A stretch of DNA of 21,118 bases from Tubiluchus corallicola (GCA_030141605.1 JAQGDQ010001920.1:1-21118), one strand, 5' to 3'. Positions 1 to 9,819 are shown, counted from the first letter of the stretch. Made by a program: numbers and translations. Notes: a model not told the origin generated them from the letters alone.

Positions 1-1534
1 GCTTGAATATAATTCTTTATTTAAAATTTAAAATTATACACATATACAAATATTTACATAAAATACATACAGTGACCCTCTATTTGCAGGGAATGGTTAA
101 AAAACTTTGAAAATAAAATAGCTGTTACATTCGTAAGGCTTTTATACCAGGAAATCACGGATTTCGTAGCTCAAAATAATGTAAAAGAACAACTAAAATT
201 ATACAGCACCAGTTTACACAAAACGACCTGTATAAATTAAAAGTGACTAGAAACAGAAAAATTAGATGTCTACAGATTTGTTCTGTTACGCAAAGTTTAA
301 TGTTTTACACTAAAGTTTGTAAAAACGAATCACAAACTAACTCAGTGAAAGCATCTAGCAGGAAGGTAAGAAACTCGGATTTTTTTTCCAGGAATAAGGG
401 TCGGGCCATTTCACCGCCTTACAAAGGTCTAGAGACGAGGATTTTTCATATTTAATGATTACGCTATTAAATTCACGTCACGCATCATGTCGAACCTAAT
501 CCATTTAAAATGGTCTAGTTTTTGTATTTGTTCGCACAGTATTAGCTTTACAAAAAAACGGGGTAAACAGTGTGAACACCCTTAATTTAAGGAATTACTT
601 CTGAAATTTATGTCACAAATAAAGACACTAAAGAGATTCATTGATTCTCGGTACTAATTTCATTTCAATTCAATTTTAATTTATTTATCTCCTTATAATG
701 CTACAATAAAACATGATTAATAAAAGAATCTCTAATAAGTTTTGAAGAATGGTTAAAATGTATAGATAGATTTAGAACTAGAGAAAGGATAGCGAAAAGA
801 CTATAAAGTCACCTAGTCTGCTATCCTCATATTTCATTTCTCCAGTGATAGTGAAAAAATGCGTCTGTGTACGACTCACAATGGCGAAATTAGTCACATT
901 TTGAAACAAACTAAGGAAAGTCTGGAAAGTTCGGCTTATTTGAGCGTTCGCGAAAAATGTTACAAGGATTTAGTAATAAAATTGCAATAAGTGTCTCGTG
1001 TAATTAGTAAGGGTCGCGATCACTTCCTGCTTGGGTGCTCCCATTTTGAATGTCCAGCTTCTTCCAATGACGTCATTCGTCTTGGAGAAAAGTAGCGCAC
1101 TGTCAATCTTCATCAAAAGTATAATAAGTTTTTACAAAAAAATTAGATATCTAATTTTGTAGTACTTTTGCGTGAACATTAGGTAAGCTGCAGACATTTG
1201 AATTAGTTTAAGCAATTTGCACTTAGTCGCGAAGTCTCCCAGTTATGTCATGATTTTCAAGTGAATGGTGGCAACCACAATGCCTGAAAATTTTTATACA
1301 AAGGCAGCATAGATTAACTTTATGCTTCATTGGCAGTCTTAGTGCAAATTTTTTGTTGTATTTTTTCAAGTTTAAGTGATAACAGTAAAACAAGCTCAAT
1401 ATACAGAGTGATGTGTTCTTTCTTTTAAAACAAACCGTACCGCTGAATTAAATTCACATCTTTTTGTTACCTATCGTTGCACGTCGTGGATTCATTCTCA
1501 CTGCCAGACTCTAATTTTCACGTCGTACCTTTAG
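1..1534. other. Upstream intron of the ERM gene, one structured hairpin
   Basis: No ERM exon is visible here. At 787-826 a hairpin is formed by GGATAGC (787-793) with GCTATCC (820-826) and AGACT (798-802) with AGTCT (815-819). The nearby AT-rich run at 665-710, read on the minus strand, resembles the A-rich end of a retroelement, but no coding part supports this. A CRE-type TGACGTCA lies at 1068-1075. Confidence 0.5.
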
Positions 1535-1695
1535 CTTTGCAAACTTCACAAGAGACGACCAATCGACTCGAACAGCAATTTGATGAAGCTGAACGTCGAG
1601 CTCAAGAGTTGGAGGATGAGAGGCGTCTGTTGGAGGAGCGACGAAGGGAAGCAGAGGAGGCCGCCTTTTTGGAAAAAGAAGAGAAGCAGAGACTG
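1535..1695 (+). CDS. ERM: ERM protein, coiled-coil exon (first exon in window)
   Basis: This encodes about 53 residues of the ERM central alpha-helical domain, from LQTSQETTNRLEQQ to EEKQRL. The composition is almost only Glu, Arg, Gln, Ala and Leu, with heptad-like spacing typical of the coiled coil. I chose the acceptor at 1533-1534 because a pyrimidine-rich stretch ending in ctttag precedes it and the frame is then open throughout. An alternative acceptor a few codons later (after cttcacaag) cannot be excluded. The donor is gtttgt at 1696 after the CTG codon, giving a phase 0 exit that fits the next exon. Oddly, the last ten bases of the exon and its donor are the first unit of a 43-bp tandem repeat running into the intron. 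Confidence 0.85.
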
Positions 1696-1856
1696 GTTTG
1701 TACCATAAACATAATTGTTTCACCTTTTGCAGAGAGTGGTTTGTACCGTACACATAATTGTTTCGCCTTTTGCAGAGACTGGTTTGTACTGTACACATAA
1801 TTGTTTCGCCTTTTCCACAGACTGGTTTGTACCGTACACATAATTGTTTCGCCTTT
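1686..1856 (+). repeat. 43-bp tandem repeat spanning the exon-intron border
   Basis: Four units start at 1686, 1729, 1772 and about 1815, with exact 43-bp spacing. The first unit begins with coding bases (gcagagactg) and includes the real splice donor gtttgt. Each later unit repeats the donor-like gactg/gtttgt and carries, just before it, a pyrimidine-rich run ending in AG (ccttttgcag or ttttccacag). The array was therefore seeded from the exon end and copied its splice donor into the intron. Confidence 0.93.
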
Positions 1857-2424
1857 GGTACTTTTTTAATGCTGATATGGTTTTAAAATTCGTGCCTTGA
1901 CACACACATTGTACACGTGTTTTGATTACTTGATTTTCGTCACCTAATGGTCTTGAATAGCGCAGTTGAACTAAGCGGCAACATAACATGATGCACAACT
2001 GATTTTGCAAAAAGGAGTAAATTTTCGGCACCCATCTAAATTAGTTTTTTAAAATGTGTAAAATTTCTGCTAATTTGTAAGCTAAATACCATTTTATTCT
2101 ACCAACTTCTGCATTCTCTGAATGCGAAGCACATTACCTGCTATGAACATTTACGATGTGCATTTGAAAGGATGTGCTCATTTCTCCTGATCTCCAAAAA
2201 TTTGCAATTCTGATAAAAGGGATGTCAGAGGATTTTAAAAAAATGCAGGCTGATCCTAGATACATCAGCAGCAGCACTCGTACTTTTTTGAAAGACTTGG
2301 GTTAGTAAAAAAAAAATTTGAACAGTATGCAAAAAAAGCCGAGAAGTTTGCTTGTATGACGCGAGATACGCAGGAATTCGGTGTGTATCGTTAGCCGAGA
2401 AAAATGTTATCATTAAGCTTATTA
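1857..2424. other. Intron 1 sequence, no feature seen
   Basis: This is AT-rich, stop-rich sequence between the 43-bp array and the minus-strand LINE tail. I found no coding segment, splice-phased exon or inverted repeat. Short open frames on the minus strand here have no recognisable motif. Confidence 0.6.
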
Positions 2425-3039
2425 GTCATAAGTCATAAGTCATTTATTTCACATTACACATTTACAATGGTTTCATGTACAATATCTAGTGAAAGGGCCT
2501 ACAATAAACGCAATACAAATAAGAAATACTGCACAGGAAAAGCCTGAAACACTGTTCACCTATATACGAAGGTAAATGTGTTGCGGGCAATCAGGGCTTG
2601 TTAGATTGTCCCACACAGTGAAAGAAAAAAAAGTAATGGAAATAATCTGAAAATTTGAAGTGAATCATGTGATAAAAAAACATTAGTGCTTAAAACGGAA
2701 TGATGTAATGAATGAAGCTCATATATGAGATGATATAAAAGATAAAAAGACTATTATTTGTTAAGAGTATGTAAAATTAAGATAACTTGATTAAGATAAT
2801 ACCACTGTTTTGCCACCACTGTGAGGATGGATACAGATAGAAGTTTTGATTACTCACTGATACTTACTTAAAATTTGATTTTTTAGCATTTTTTTAAATC
2901 TAGTAATAGATCTGCTATATTTATTCACAAAGTAGTTTGATTTATTTTCACTAGCATAGATTTTAAAACTTTCCCAAAATGTGTATATTAATACTGCTTG
3001 CTCTAAGAGAGACATATTATATAGAGTTAAACCCTTCAA
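2425..3039 (-). mobile_element. 3' end of a non-LTR retrotransposon (LINE), minus strand
   Basis: Read on the minus strand, an open frame (3039 down to 2854) ends in a basic segment containing RSITRFKKMLKNQ. About 400 bp of non-coding sequence follow, then AATAAATGACTTATGACTTA, that is, a short (TGACTTA)n tail at 2425-2443. A small terminal microsatellite after a 3' UTR is typical of CR1/L2-type LINEs. The coding fragment resembles the LxxFKxxLK tail of LINE ORF2 proteins, but it is short and carries no reverse transcriptase motif, so the class assignment is an inference. No target duplication was found. Confidence 0.5.
2854..3039 (-). pseudogene. Putative LINE ORF2 C-terminal fragment
   Basis: About 61 codons are open on the minus strand, beginning near LKGLTLYNMSLLEQ and ending FKKMLKNQILSKYQ-stop. 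It is likely the last part of a LINE ORF2 (endonuclease-reverse transcriptase polyprotein) beyond the reverse transcriptase domain. No catalytic motif lies in this piece, there is no credible start codon, and the rest of the ORF is absent, so it is a dead, 5'-truncated remnant. It ends about 11 bp from the 3' splice site of the next ERM exon on the opposite strand. It could instead be chance AT-rich coding-like sequence; the microsatellite-tailed 3' UTR behind it favours a LINE. Confidence 0.4.
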
Positions 3040-3050
3040 TATTTGTACAG

Positions 3051-3149
3051 TTACATGAAGCAGAAGAGGCTCAGAGAGCTATCATGGAAAAAGAGGACGA
3101 AATGAGGCGGGCTGCCGAGGACAGACGGAAACTTAACGAAGATTTGCAG
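3051..3149 (+). CDS. ERM: ERM protein, coiled-coil exon 2 in window
   Basis: Exactly 33 codons in phase 0/0, from LHEAEEAQRAIMEK to KLNEDLQ. This is charged helical sequence continuing the ERM coiled coil; the EAEEAQ/EEAKEA type of segment is common in ERM proteins. The acceptor is tttgtacag (AG at 3049-3050) and the donor is caggtgaaa (GT at 3150-3151). The polypyrimidine tract is weak, and the intron end next to it looks like antisense LINE sequence. Reading past the donor gives a stop after a few codons, which supports the chosen border. Confidence 0.9.
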
Positions 3150-3367
3150 GTGAAACCGATTACTAATTAACAATCAAATACCTGACGAGTTTCTGATTAA
3201 CCTGTAGAAGGTCTGAAGATTTTCATTTTTGTTGCATCCAAAAGCCGTTTTTAAGCAAATGACTTATTCTGACGTTAAAATTTTTTTCCTACCGTAAATG
3301 TAGGCAGAATACCTGATACACACCGTAAGTTATAACATGTTGCAAGTGCCATCCTATGAATGGTGTA

Positions 3368-3754
3368 CAGGGCCTATTTCAGCCTAGGCGAGGCCCGGGG
3401 AAGTGGGGCATGTGAAGCCCTTTCGGGGGGTGGGGTGGCGAAGCGCCAGGGGGCGGGCACTACCATGGTTGGCGCCCAGACAATTTTTGAACTGCTAGAA
3501 CGTTGGAGAAGCATTTTCGGAGAGAAAATATGGAGTTATACAGTTGTTAAAGGAAAGAACAATTGAAAGAAAAACTGCTTTATTCTCAATACCAGTCCTT
3601 AATACTTGTCAATACTGGCAAACGGCGCGCGTGCGGCAAGAGAGATGAGGCAGTATGTTCGCATTTAGCAAAAAATGTTACCCTGGCATGATGCCCCCCT
3701 GGAGGGTGAGGCCCCGGGGAAGTATCCCCAATTCCCCCCTTGAAATAGGCCCTG
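3368..3754. mobile_element. hAT-type MITE, family A, copy 1 (intron 2)
   Basis: This 387-bp non-coding element has perfect 14-bp terminal inverted repeats (CAGGGCCTATTTCA at 3368 and its complement ending at 3754). It is flanked by a perfect 8-bp target duplication, atggtgta, at 3360-3367 and 3755-3762. An 8-bp duplication with CAGGG-type ends is the hallmark of hAT transposons. Its GC-rich ends contrast with the AT-rich intron. No transposase is encoded, so it is non-autonomous. A shorter copy in inverted orientation lies at 14754-14992. Confidence 0.93.
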
Positions 3755-3762
3755 ATGGTGTA

Positions 3763-4912
3763 TGAGAGAAGGTACAACTTATCATCCTTGAACCACTCTC
3801 CAAAGTTCCTTTTATGCATTTATGCACTACTTGTGTGTTTTTTAGTTTATTATTAACACATTCAGTACAATATAAATGTGGATGCGCCCAGTCCAGGCAA
3901 AGAAACGGCAAAAATCAGTATTGAACTGTGCGATGGACCTGCAATTTATTAAAATAACAGATCACAAAAAGTGCTTAAGAACGTGCTAAAGCTTATTACT
4001 ATTTAGACAAAATGAAAAGTTAGATTTAAGAAGACTAAAACACAAATTATTACTTCATGATTCTAGAGATTTGAAGCAATTCTAACCAATTTAAACTATT
4101 AACTAATTATTAAAGTAGATGGTGACTTACATTTACTGGTGACAACTTTGGCTTGAAAATACAACTAGTGTCTGTTAAATTGTAACAAAATAGACAAAGC
4201 AATGCAAGTATCATCAAACGGCATGATCAGCATAGCGGCAACAGAAAATGTAACTACATGTAAGAACAAGTGTGACTGATAGGTGGCGTATACTACTAAA
4301 GCTTAGGTCACATGACTAAGGCTGGCTTCGTTTTAAACAGTTTCAGGAAATGCATGTTTGTAAAAATGCGAAAAGAAAACAAATAATTATAGAATGCTAG
4401 ATTAAATTGTTTGACACCAACATTAACATTAAAATGACAGTGACATTAAAGTTGTTACTCACATACTGTATTAAATTTTTATGTTTCATACTCTATCATT
4501 ATCATGAAAGAATAATTGTACTGCAGTGGGCTAGAGAAGCAAAGGCTTGTATAAGCCCACTGTCATGTGAACCCGATAAAAAAAGAATGGATGAGTGAAC
4601 AAAAAAAAAGAACTGGGAGAAAGGTTAGATCATACAGGAAGGGTAGAAGGATGTGTTAATGGAAATGGTAGGAAGAAAGATAATAGATTGCGCTATGTTG
4701 ATGTCAGCTCTAAAGACTTATCAATGATGCCTTGTTTTGCATAATCTGTACCAGGATTGTGGCATGACTGCTGCAGTAGGTGTGGGAAATTAGGAAGTGT
4801 TGTACTTGTTGTGTGACAATGTTCCGAAATTTTATACGTTTTAAGTTAAAGAATCTTTCCTTTTCTTAACTGGCAGACACTTTAAAGAGGTTTTAAACGT
4901 GATTGTGTTTAG
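3763..4912. other. Rest of intron 2, one hairpin, no gene
   Basis: This AT-rich intron sequence ends in the gattgtgtttag acceptor of the next exon. The only structure I see is a perfect 9-bp inverted repeat, CAGTGGGCT at 4524-4532 and its complement at 4554-4562. A second possible stem lies inside it (GGCTT 4544-4548 with AAGCC 4553-4557). The open frame at 4407-4598 overlaps this hairpin and has no recognisable domain. Confidence 0.6.
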
Positions 4913-5063
4913 GAAGCTCGTCGGCAACAAGAGGAAGCAGCGGCAGAGATGCTGCGCATTTCACAGCAACCCAAGGAGCCGCCGCTGGTGCTTTATGAAC
5001 ACGAGACTCGCACGCAGCAGAGTTACGATGCTCACACACCTAATGGTGGCCCAATGAGCACGC
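4913..5063 (+). CDS. ERM: ERM protein, end of coiled coil and linker exon
   Basis: Fifty codons plus one base. The first part (EARRQQEEAAAEMLRISQQ) finishes the helical domain. From PKEPPLVLYEHE onward the sequence becomes a Pro/Thr/Asn-containing linker, as expected between the ERM coiled coil and the C-terminal actin-binding domain; linker sequence varies widely among ERM proteins. The acceptor is gattgtgtttag (AG 4911-4912) and the donor is the consensus-like GTGAGT at 5064. The single leftover base C joins GC of the next exon to give Arg. Reading through the donor gives an immediate TAA, so the border is well fixed. Confidence 0.9.
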
Positions 5064-6560
5064 GTGAGTAACAGCTTTGCTAATTGTTTTTTCTTCCCCT
5101 AAGTTGCTACTCTGCATTTCGTTGTAAACTGCACAGTAGTTGTTGTCATAAACAGCACAGATGAACACTGCAGTTTATGATCACGCTTATCACGGTACCG
5201 CGCCTATTTGTCGGCCACGTGAATGTGACAAAAAGGTGCCGTTGCCAGTCTTAATAGATTCACTGAGTCGCGCGTAGCTTTGAAAGTTTAACAAAATTTG
5301 AGTATCCGAGGTAATTATTATTTAATCTAAGCTTTTCCTCTAATCATCCGGTTTTCCTTTAAGAACATAATCAGTTGCCACTTTTTTAAACGTTTAATTT
5401 ATAGTTGCATCGAATTCTTCGACTTCTTTGCTTTAAAAAATTCTACCTTCATAATTCTGCACTACACATGTGCCAGAAATTGCTTAAATCTTGATATTAT
5501 TTTTTACCAACGTTGCTTCCGTTTTTTTATTCATTGTCATTCTTATCATCAAAGCACAGTAAAAACCCTTCATAAACATAAAGCTTAAAAAATTCGTTTT
5601 GAAATTTTATATCACTTACGTACTGCCTTTTTGCGTGCAGGACTTCAATCGGCAGTCACGCTGTATAAAACATGTAAATTTAAACTCCCGCGATGACCGT
5701 TAGATGCAGCCATTTTCACGACAGGTCATTTGAAACAAGTTTAGATAACATTGTGTGAAGTTTGAAAAAATAATCAGGGCTTTCGTAGTGCACAAGTCTC
5801 TGACTAAGTAAAATTTAAAATTACTGTATCTTGCCAATAAGATTAAGAATACGTTTTTTGGTTAGTGAGTGGTGCACCCTGTAGGGTGAGTCAGCGACAT
5901 TTTACCAATTGGGGAAAACATTTTAAATAATTAATAATTTTCTTTTCTAGTTACATAAGTCTTTCTAGCAGGTAAGCGAAAATGTAATTAATATAGATTT
6001 GCACGGAAAGTCTTTTGAGACAATTTAACATTGCCTTTTCTTCCCTTGGTTGACGTTTGGTACATGACGTCATGTAATGGCGACTTCGGAATAGTATTGG
6101 GAGAGATTTAAAATGAAAACAAACTAAAATTCCTTTCAGTGTGAGTAAGATATACGCATAAAATTACTATAAAGTAGTATAATTTTATAAGGCGATTTTT
6201 CTGAAACCTACTTCAGGTACCCCTTTTCTTGTCCTTTAAGGATTAATCTGTGTTGTACTTATCCAAATTTTAGTCAGTTGTTAAGTGCATGTTTGCTTTT
6301 AGAAATATTAGTTATGCTTTATACTTATAATATGCTTATTTATGATTGTTGTACGATGCGTTACAGGCAGTTTGTACAGGCACATACGTGTTGTACAGGC
6401 AGCAGCAGAACTCTTTTCGAATTCATTTCTGATTTACTATGTGTACAGTATAGGGGTAACTATCGTGTTTTATGTGTAATCTCATCTCAGACACAATTAC
6501 TGCCTCTTTCTTGCAGACGCATAAAACATCGTCATCATCTTCGTGTACTTACGGACCAAG
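5064..6560. other. Intron 3 body, no gene; one 16-bp palindrome
   Basis: AT-rich intron sequence with no coding segment. A perfect 16-bp palindrome, tacatgacgtcatgta, lies at 6061-6076 and contains a CRE-type TGACGTCA core. The open frames starting at 6278 and 6472 only read into the (CT)n tract. Confidence 0.6.
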
Positions 6561-6576
6561 ATATTTGTTGTTTTCA

Positions 6577-6577
<1 letters not shown>

Positions 6578-6644
<67 letters not shown>
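6578..6644. repeat. (CT)n microsatellite
   Basis: An uninterrupted CT dinucleotide run of about 33 units begins one base after a copied splice-acceptor sequence (6563-6579) and ends at ggatgt. The Ser-Leu repeat open frames across it are products of the microsatellite. Confidence 0.97.
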
Positions 6645-6646
<2 letters not shown>

Positions 6647-6703
6647 ATGTATTAGATTGAAATGATTCATTGTATACCTGCAAAAAGAGATTAATAAAAG
6701 AGT

Positions 6704-6723
6704 TATAATAATAATAATAATAA
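6704..6723. repeat. (ATA)n microsatellite
   Basis: A short ATA/ATT trinucleotide run lies directly upstream of the functional acceptor of ERM exon 4. It separates that acceptor from the (CT)n tract and the copied acceptor. Confidence 0.85.
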
Positions 6724-6737
6724 TTTGTTGTTTTCAG

Positions 6738-6844
6738 GCATTGAAATCCAGATGACGCACGATGACGATGTCAATCTGCCGCGTCCGGAAGAATCCCGCG
6801 TTACAGCCGTTGATAAGAGTGAACGCCTTCAGCACCAGCTTAAG
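6738..6844 (+). CDS. ERM: ERM protein, linker to C-ERMAD exon
   Basis: Two bases complete Arg, then 35 codons run from IEIQMTHDDDVNLPRPEE to DKSERLQHQLK. The acidic stretch (HDDDVNL) belongs to the linker. The last part, VDKSERLQHQLK, is the start of the C-terminal domain, where ERM proteins have a similar EKNERVQKHLK-type helix. The acceptor is ttgttgttttcag (AG 6736-6737) and the donor is aaggtgtga (GT 6845). A near-identical acceptor copy lies 160 bp upstream at 6563-6579; choosing that one would add the (CT)n tract and a stop at 6658-6660. Only the downstream site gives an uninterrupted ERM frame. Confidence 0.93.
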
Positions 6845-7154
6845 GTGTGAAACATGCTTTACCATTTATTAGTTAGTCACTGTTTCGTGTCCAAGAAGTT
6901 GTATTTTAGTTTAATTAAAATTGGCACAGAATTTTACTATACTGCTTATATGAAATTAAAGGAAAACCAGATAGTTTTTCTCATCGTCCCATTTTGAATT
7001 GCTGTGAAAATGCAAATTTTAACACCTATAAAATGTCAGAGCTGAAACAAACTATAAAATAATTTTTTATTATAAGTAATTTTTGAGTTTACTTCAACTT
7101 TTGAGCCATCTATCTTATTAATGTTAGAATCATTGCTAAAGTGTACCTGGTCTA

Positions 7155-8580
7155 TCAGGGTCGCAAACCCGGAACCTAAAGTTACGGACCCTGCACCTAA
7201 AGTAAAAACAATGTCTCGCTGGTGTCAGGGTCGCAAACCCGGAACCTAAAGTTACAGACCCTGCACCTAAAGAAAAAACAATGTCTCGCTGGGTCTGTCA
7301 GGGTCGCAGACCCGGAACCTAAAGTTACAGACCCTGCACCTAAAGTAAAAACAATATCTCGCTGGTGTCAGGGTCGCAGACCCGGAACCTAAAGTTACAG
7401 ACCCTGCACCTAAAGAAAAAACAATGTCTCGCTGGTGTCAGGGTCGCAAACCCGGAACCTAAAGTTACAGACCCTGCACCTAAAGTAAAAACAATATCTC
7501 GCTGGTGTCAGGGTCGCAAACCCGGAACCTAAAGTTACAGACCCTGCACCTAAAGAAAAAACAATGTCTCGCTGGTGTCAGGGTCGCAAACCCGGAACCT
7601 AAAGTTACAGACCCTGCACCTAAAGAAAAAACAATATCTCGCTGGTGTCAGGGTCGCAAACCCGGAACCTAAAGTTACAGACCCTGCACCTAAAGAAAAA
7701 ACAATGTCTCGCTGGGTCTGTCAGGGTCGCAGACCCGGAACCTAAAGTTACAGACCCTGCACCTAAAGAAAAACAATGTCTCGCTGGGTCTGTCGGGGTC
7801 GCAGACCCGGAACCTAAAGTTACAGACCCTGCACCTAAAGAAAAACAATGTCTCGCTGGTGTCAGGGTCGCAAACCCGAACCTAAAGTTACAGACCCTGC
7901 ACCTAAAGAAAAACAATATCTCGCTGGGTCTGTCAGGGTCGCAAACCCGAACCTAAAGTTACAGACCCTGCACCTAAAGAAAAACAATGTCTCGCTGGTG
8001 TCAGGGTCGCAAACCCGGAACCTAAAGTTACAGACCCTGCACCTAAAGAAAAACAATGTCTCGCTGGGTCTGTCAGGGTCGCAGACCCGGAACCTAAAGT
8101 TACAGACCCTGCACCTAAAGAAAAATAATATCTCGCTGGGTCTGTCGGGGTCGCAAACCCGGAACCTAAAGTTACAGACCCTGCACCTAAAGAAAAAATA
8201 ATATCTCGCTGGGTCTGTCAGGGTCGCAAACCCGGAACCTAAAGTTACAGACCCTGCACCTAAAGTAAAAACAATATCTCGCTGGTGTCAGGGTCGCAAA
8301 CCCGGAACCTAAAGTTACAGACCCTGCACCTAAAGAAAAAACAATATCTCGCTGGTGTCAGGGTCGCAAACCCGGAACCTAAAGCTACAGACCCTGCACC
8401 TAAAGAAAAAACAATATCTCGCTGGGTCTGTCAGGGTCGCAGACCCGGGACCTAAAGTTACAGACCCTGCACCTAAAGAAAAAACAATGTCTCGCTGGGT
8501 CTGTCAGGGTCGCAGACCCAGAACCTAAAGTTACAGACCCTCCACCTAAAGTAAAAACAATATCTCGCGGGGTCGCATAC
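7155..8580. repeat. 70-73-bp minisatellite, about 20 copies (intron 4)
   Basis: Units begin tcagggtcgcaaacccgg and continue with ctaaagttacagaccctgc and a poly-A-like spacer ending in tctcgctgg. They are spaced 70 bp apart, or 73 bp when the junction reads gggtctg instead of ggtg. I count 20 units plus a damaged final one. Open frames across it on both strands (for example 7645-7956, 7848-8201 and 7620-7916 minus) are repeat translations, not genes. Confidence 0.96.
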
Positions 8581-9140
8581 TTAGTTTTCTCACCATTTAA
8601 ACATCTATAAGCCAATCCGTAACACGTGTTAGTAGCACAATTTCCGTCTTTCAGGCAACTAAACTGAACTGTAGATGATAACAATGGATACAACTGTTGC
8701 AACTGTTGTTGTTGCAACTTTTCAGGAAAAAAACGAAAACGTTTCTTGAGAAGTTGTGCACAATAATAACGAGCTAACTCATTTTATCGCCTAATAACTT
8801 ATTTTACTTTAGACTTGAAAAGTTAGGTGTAACAAAATTTAACTGTAATTAGTTTGCATGAGCCGCGTGATTGTCTTTGGCAGAAGTGGATCAATCATGT
8901 AAATTAAAAGCCAGTACACCTTGCTGTATTTTGTTAGCTCAGTGATTCCTCGTGGTTAAACAGTTTGAATAGGCCAAGACTTATACTGTGTAAAGTATAA
9001 AACCCAGTGGATGAAAACTAGTTAATTCACTGATTAAAAAGCAATTGCTGTTTTTAAATTAACACCTAAGTTTTGTATCCTTAATGACGAAAAACGGCTT
9101 ACTAAACTGATCTTTTTTCGATCATTAAATGTCTCAGAAA
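8581..9140. other. Intron 4 spacer, no feature seen
   Basis: AT-rich sequence between two minisatellites. Apart from a small gttgcaac-rich patch near 8690-8720 I see no repeat, exon or mobile element. Confidence 0.55.
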
Positions 9141-9602
9141 GCCTAAAATCAAGGAAAATATAAGCCCTGGTCCTCACTGGGGTAGCTTACAGCACTCTCC
9201 CAGACCTCCTAGCTGTAGCCTAAAATCATGGAAAATATAAGCCCTGGTCCTCACTGGGGTAGCTTACAACACTCTCCCAGACCTCCTAGCTGTAGCCTAA
9301 AATCATGGAAAATATAAGCCCTGGTCCTCACTGGGGTAGCTTACAACACTCTCCCAGACCTCCTAGCTGTAGCCTAAAATCAAGGAAAATATAAGCCCTG
9401 GTCCTCACAGGGCCAGCTTACAACACTCTCCCAGACCTCCTAGCTATAGCCTAAAATCAAGGAAAATATAAGCCCTGGTCCTCACTGGGGCAGCTTACAG
9501 CACTGTCCCAAACCTCCTAGCTGTAGCCTAAAATCAAGGAAAATATAAGCCCCGGACCCCACAGGGGCAGCTTACAACACTCTCCCAGACCTCCTAGCTG
9601 TT
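9141..9602. repeat. 77-bp minisatellite, six copies (intron 4)
   Basis: Units start with gcctaaaatc at 9141, 9218, 9295, 9372, 9449 and 9526, an exact 77-bp spacing. Copies differ by a few point changes (aagg or atgg; ctcactgggg or ctcacagggc). Confidence 0.97.
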
Positions 9603-9651
9603 TCTTGTTCTGTTAGCCATGCGACCCCTTACCTAAATAAATACACTTTAA

Positions 9652-9819
9652 GCACTGGTTAGAATACAAAGGTGCAAAAGTTTCTATACTTTTCTATATA
9701 TCACTAACACTGGCCCTAGACTTTGGAATAACATCAATGAATACATAAAAAATTCTCTATCTATAAATAACTTCAGAAGAAATCTTAAAAGTGAAATCTT
9801 TTCTAATGATACAGAATAA
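9652..9819 (+). pseudogene. LINE ORF2 C-terminal fragment
   Basis: An open stretch of 55 codons ending at TAA 9817-9819 reads through GPRLWNNINEYIKNSLSI and FRRNLKSEIF. The GPxLWNxL...I...S...FKxxLK pattern is the well-known C-terminal tail of many non-LTR retrotransposon ORF2 proteins, beyond the reverse transcriptase domain. There is no start codon and an in-frame stop lies at 9649-9651, so only the last part survives. It is a dead, 5'-truncated copy in intron 4, in the same orientation as the host gene. Confidence 0.75.

Noticed and set aside
243-455. 70-codon open frame near the window start
   Set aside because: No domain, no splice-consistent phase with the ERM exons, and composition like the surrounding intron.
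1511-2031. Minus-strand open frames opposite ERM exon 1 and the 43-bp array
   Set aside because: They are shadows of the coding exon and of the repeated junction.
3360-3911. Open frames at 3360-3566 (+), 3586-3819 (-) and 3678-3911 (-)
   Set aside because: They lie in or cross the hAT MITE and have no transposase motif.
6278-6660. Two open frames ending in Ser-Leu repeats
   Set aside because: They read through intron sequence into (CT)n; no domain is seen. Only the splice-decoy possibility is kept as a finding.
7620-8717. Several 60-117-codon open frames on both strands
   Set aside because: They are translations of the 70-73-bp minisatellite in different frames, with repeats such as GSQTRNLKLQTLHL.
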